From contig JAEXTK010000078.1 of the NCBI GenBank assembly GCA_023406985.1, positions 1 to 33,672 of the forward strand: a stretch of DNA of 33,672 nt. Direction: 5' to 3'. Numbering within the stretch: position 1 is the first letter of the stretch; each line of letters begins with the position of its first letter. Of the stretch, positions 31,563-33,672 are shown one piece after another. This stretch comes from Spirochaetota bacterium. GTDB taxonomy: Bacteria; Spirochaetota; Spirochaetia; Treponematales; Breznakiellaceae. A program made the translations under genes and the position numbers. The notes beneath the pieces are model-generated. The model did not search any database. It was not told where the DNA came from and saw only the letters and a list, made by a program, of their open reading frames with translations.

Positions 31563-32843
31563 TCAATTCCGTCCGAGTTGACCGAACGGCAGGTTCAATT
31601 CGTTCTCCAGTTCCAAGATCGAGTTCGCCAAGGTGTGGTATTCCTGCATGACGGCGAGCCGCGCGCCTTCCAGAGTGTCCCGGGCTGCCTTGAGGCTCTG
31701 CAGGTCGCTGGACCCCTTCCGGTACGCCTCCTCGTGGAGCGCGTAACTCTTCTCCGCCAATTCCACGTTGAGTTTCTGAACCTCCAGGGAAGTGAAGGAT
31801 TTTTCGATGGATCGCTTGAGTTGCCGTACGCTCGTCCGCGAAGTGAGTTGGGCCTCCTGGATTTGGCTCGCGATCGTGGCGATAGAGTCATCGTATTGAT
31901 CCAGGGCTTCTTGCGTCGAAGAACCGGGGACGAAGCCGTCCAGTTTGATGCCTACGGCGGCCTGGAAGGCACCCGCGTCGTACCAGTCCTCAAGGGAACT
32001 GGAATAGGTCGGGGAGGCGCTGTAGGAAAGGGAGAGATACGGTAGCAGCGCCTCGTCCCGGACCGTCTTCTTTGAGGCCGCGGCGATCTCGAGCGACTTC
32101 CGGAGCGCGGCCACCTCCATCGATTCACCTGACGGCTCTGCGTTCGCCACCGCTTGAGCGGGGGTCTCCGTGGCGAGGTCACCCTCCAGTACGATCGATT
32201 CATCGATCTCCAGGCCGAGCATCCTCTTGAAATCGTCCAGAGCCGATTCGTAGTTGACCAGGGAGCTCTCAAGGATTGGCTTCAGGGTTTCCCAATCCAC
32301 ATGGGCGCTCAGAGCGTCCAATTGCGGGACTTGCCCGATCTTGGCCCTGGCGGCCGTCTGCTCGTATTGCGACTTGGCTGTTTCCAATTTCTGCCGGTTT
32401 ATATCGATGGTCGCCTTGTAGAGGAGAAGCTGGTTGAAGGACTTGCGCGTGGAAAGTTCAAGACTCCTCTTGGCGGCTTCGTAATCGATGAGCCCGCCTT
32501 CATAGTCGAGCTTGAGCTTCTCTATTCCCGCCCCGATGGACGGGGAGAGCGTGATGGACGCGCTCGCCGTGAGCGACGGCGTCCAGTCGTTTGAGCCGCT
32601 GAGCCTATCGCTGTTGGCGTGGCTCGCTCCCGCTTTGGCGTTGAGCGAGGGCAGGAGGACATTCCACGACCGGTCCTCGGCCCGCTTCTTCGCGTCGGTC
32701 GTTATCTTGGTTCTCTGTAGGCTCAGGTTGTTCTTGATCGCGAGCTCCACGGCTTTCTCGGTAGACAGTAACGTCTCCGCCGGGAGTCCGGCGGCGGAAA
32801 GCGCGGCGAGCGCCAGGACGATAGAATATCGATTGCGGTGCAT
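31563..32843 (-). CDS. TolC-family outer-membrane efflux protein
   Basis: A 426-aa outer-membrane channel, first gene of the efflux operon. The signal peptide runs to about residue 22 (ALSAAGLPA). The mature part has the duplicated OEP pattern of long amphipathic helices: ELAIKNNLSLQRTKI, SLELSTRKSFNQLLLYKATI, and in the second half SLEIAAASKKTVRDEALLPYLSLSYSASP and LNVELAEKSYALHEEAYRKG. The membrane strands lie around GASHANSDRLSG and the SASPTYSS region. No lipobox is seen. GGAGG lies 4 nt before the ATG. No clear sigma-70 promoter could be found upstream, which fits control by an activator such as the divergent regulator. Confidence 0.9.
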   Translation of the reverse strand: MHRNRYSIVLALAALSAAGLPAETLLSTEKAVELAIKNNLSLQRTKITTDAKKRAEDRSWNVLLPSLNAKAGASHANSDRLSGSNDWTPSLTASASITLSPSIGAGIEKLKLDYEGGLIDYEAAKRSLELSTRKSFNQLLLYKATIDINRQKLETAKSQYEQTAARAKIGQVPQLDALSAHVDWETLKPILESSLVNYESALDDFKRMLGLEIDESIVLEGDLATETPAQAVANAEPSGESMEVAALRKSLEIAAASKKTVRDEALLPYLSLSYSASPTYSSSLEDWYDAGAFQAAVGIKLDGFVPGSSTQEALDQYDDSIATIASQIQEAQLTSRTSVRQLKRSIEKSFTSLEVQKLNVELAEKSYALHEEAYRKGSSDLQSLKAARDTLEGARLAVMQEYHTLANSILELENELNLPFGQLGRN

Positions 32844-32910
32844 AGCCCCTCCGTTTCAACGATGCAAGGGTACGCGCTGAGAGAGGAACGCTCCATAAAC
32901 GCGGGATAAA

Positions 32911-32948
32911 GGGTCAATAAAATTTTGTTATATACGGAGGTTTGACCC
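32911..32948. promoter_or_regulatory. Inverted repeat around an AT-rich core in the divergent efflux/regulator region
   Basis: GGGTCAA (32911-32917) and TTGACCC (32942-32948) are perfect 7-bp arms 24 nt apart. Between them is ATAAAATTTTGTTATATA, very AT-rich for this genome. The right arm ends 10 nt before the regulator -35. A regulator bound here could control both directions. Confidence 0.5.
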
Positions 32949-32958
32949 CTTCCGGCCG

Positions 32959-32988
32959 TTGCCGCCGCGGCGAAGGCGTGCGTATACT
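32959..32988 (+). promoter_or_regulatory. Promoter of the response-regulator gene
   Basis: TTGCCG (32959-32964), 18 nt, TATACT (32983-32988). The predicted leader is about 15 nt and contains GAGGGG, 8 nt before the ATG. Confidence 0.6.
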
Positions 32989-33009
32989 CCGAACCGAGGG
33001 GTACGTCCG

Positions 33010-33672
33010 ATGAAAGCCAAAGTCCTCATCGTGGAGGACCAGAAGGAACTCGCCGATCTCGTCTCGCTCTACCTCACCAAGGAAGGGCTCGAGGTTCGCG
33101 CTACGGAGAGCGCGGAAGACGCGCTTCGGGTGGTCTCCTCCTGGGTGCCGGAGCTCATCGTTCTGGATATCAACCTACCCGGCATGGATGGCTTCGAGTT
33201 TCTCCATCTGTACCGCAAGACGCATTCCACCCCCGTGCTCATCGTCTCCGCCCGGGATGCGGACGAGGACATCATCTCGGGCCTCGGCTACGGCGCCGAC
33301 GAATTCGTCACCAAGCCTTTTTCTCCGCGCGTGCTCGTCGCGCGCGTCCGCGCCATGCTCCGGAGGGCGCAGGGGGAGGGAGGCGAGCGCGATGGCGGAG
33401 AGCGGACCAGCTTCGGCCCCTTCGTCCTGGACCGCGAAGCCTGCATCCTCAAGAAGGGCGAAGAGAGGATACCCCTCTCCGCCAAGGAATACGGCGTCCT
33501 CGCCTTCCTGGCAGTCAACCTCGGGAAACCCCAGAGTCCGGAGGCAATTTACGCGGCGGTCTGGAAAAACGCGTTCGGGGATCTCACGGCAGTCGCGGTC
33601 TATATCCAGCGCCTGAGGAAGAAGATAGAAGATGATCCCGCCTCGCCTGAGTACCTGGAGACGGTGCACGGC
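33010..33672 (+). CDS. OmpR/PhoB-type response regulator, 3' end outside the window
   Basis: The first 221 residues of a two-component regulator; the frame is still open at the last base. The receiver domain has the acidic pair Glu9-Asp10, phosphoacceptor Asp53 (IVLDINLPGMDG), switch Ser80 and Lys102 (TKPFSP). After a Gly/Glu linker (about 118-130) comes a winged-helix Trans_reg_C domain: FGPFVLDREACILKKGEE, the helix LSAKEYGVLAFLAVN, and the recognition helix TAVAVYIQRLRKKIED. Only the last wing residues are missing. It is divergent from the TolC-RND operon with a 166-nt shared control region, so it may regulate that operon. The partner kinase would be expected just beyond the window. Confidence 0.93.
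   Translation, partial: MKAKVLIVEDQKELADLVSLYLTKEGLEVRATESAEDALRVVSSWVPELIVLDINLPGMDGFEFLHLYRKTHSTPVLIVSARDADEDIISGLGYGADEFVTKPFSPRVLVARVRAMLRRAQGEGGERDGGERTSFGPFVLDREACILKKGEERIPLSAKEYGVLAFLAVNLGKPQSPEAIYAAVWKNAFGDLTAVAVYIQRLRKKIEDDPASPEYLETVHG

Noticed and set aside
1..33672. CRISPR arrays, IS elements, tRNA or rRNA genes, prophage genes
   Set aside because: Looked for spaced direct repeats, transposase or integrase motifs, tRNA-like cloverleaf arms and rRNA-like stretches; none seen by eye.

Overview
The window is GC-rich and densely coded, and looks chromosomal. The gene content points to a high-GC spirochaete (Spirochaetota). The lysyl-tRNA synthetase is class I, a form found mainly in archaea, spirochaetes and some alphaproteobacteria. 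A Bmp/PnrA-type nucleoside-binding lipoprotein sits with its ABC transporter. There are outer-membrane beta-barrels typical of a diderm, and lipoproteins with relaxed lipoboxes. This is inference from gene families; no rRNA or tRNA is present to confirm it.

Layout. (1) 1-777: 3' part of an alpha/beta hydrolase. (2) 819-6286: purine nucleoside/nucleobase uptake and salvage cluster on the + strand (Bmp-type lipoprotein, terminator, ABC ATPase, two permeases, phosphoribosyltransferase), all closely spaced or overlapping after the internal terminator. (3) 6357-11494: minus-strand block read as FNR-like flavoprotein reductase, charged coiled-coil protein, glycerophosphodiester phosphodiesterase, then murJ (lipid II flippase) and a 7-TM HisKA_2-type sensor kinase. 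(4) 11599-17485: + strand aroA, trkA, trkH, class I lysS, closed by a strong hairpin terminator. (5) 17538-18969: a long, AT-richer control region and a strong promoter driving a major porin-like outer-membrane protein, with a perfect terminator. (6) 19053-22138: a lipoprotein of unknown function converging on a short single-POTRA BamA/TamA-like protein and ilvE. (7) 22264-27154: ychF, an HD-domain protein, an MFS transporter with a Cys/Asp-rich central loop, a cyclic-nucleotide-binding domain protein and an orphan galactitol-type PTS IIC. (8) 27236-32843: minus-strand tripartite efflux operon (TolC, membrane fusion protein, RND pump) ending in a translationally coupled small PII-like protein. 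(9) 33010 to the end: an OmpR-type response regulator divergent from the efflux operon.

The most general observation is a promoter pattern. Seven genes (murJ, aroA, lysS, the BamA-like gene, ychF, the MFS gene and the PTS IIC gene) each have a -10-like hexamer 6-9 nt before the start codon and no Shine-Dalgarno sequence. This predicts leaderless or nearly leaderless mRNAs. Genes inside operons, and the porin, bmp, ilvE and efflux genes, have clear Shine-Dalgarno sites instead. Other points worth attention are the small protein coupled to the RND pump, the kinase coupled to murJ, the operator-like dyads at ilvE and between the efflux operon and the regulator, and AroA substitutions at normally basic active-site positions. 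No CRISPR, IS element, prophage, tRNA or rRNA was seen.
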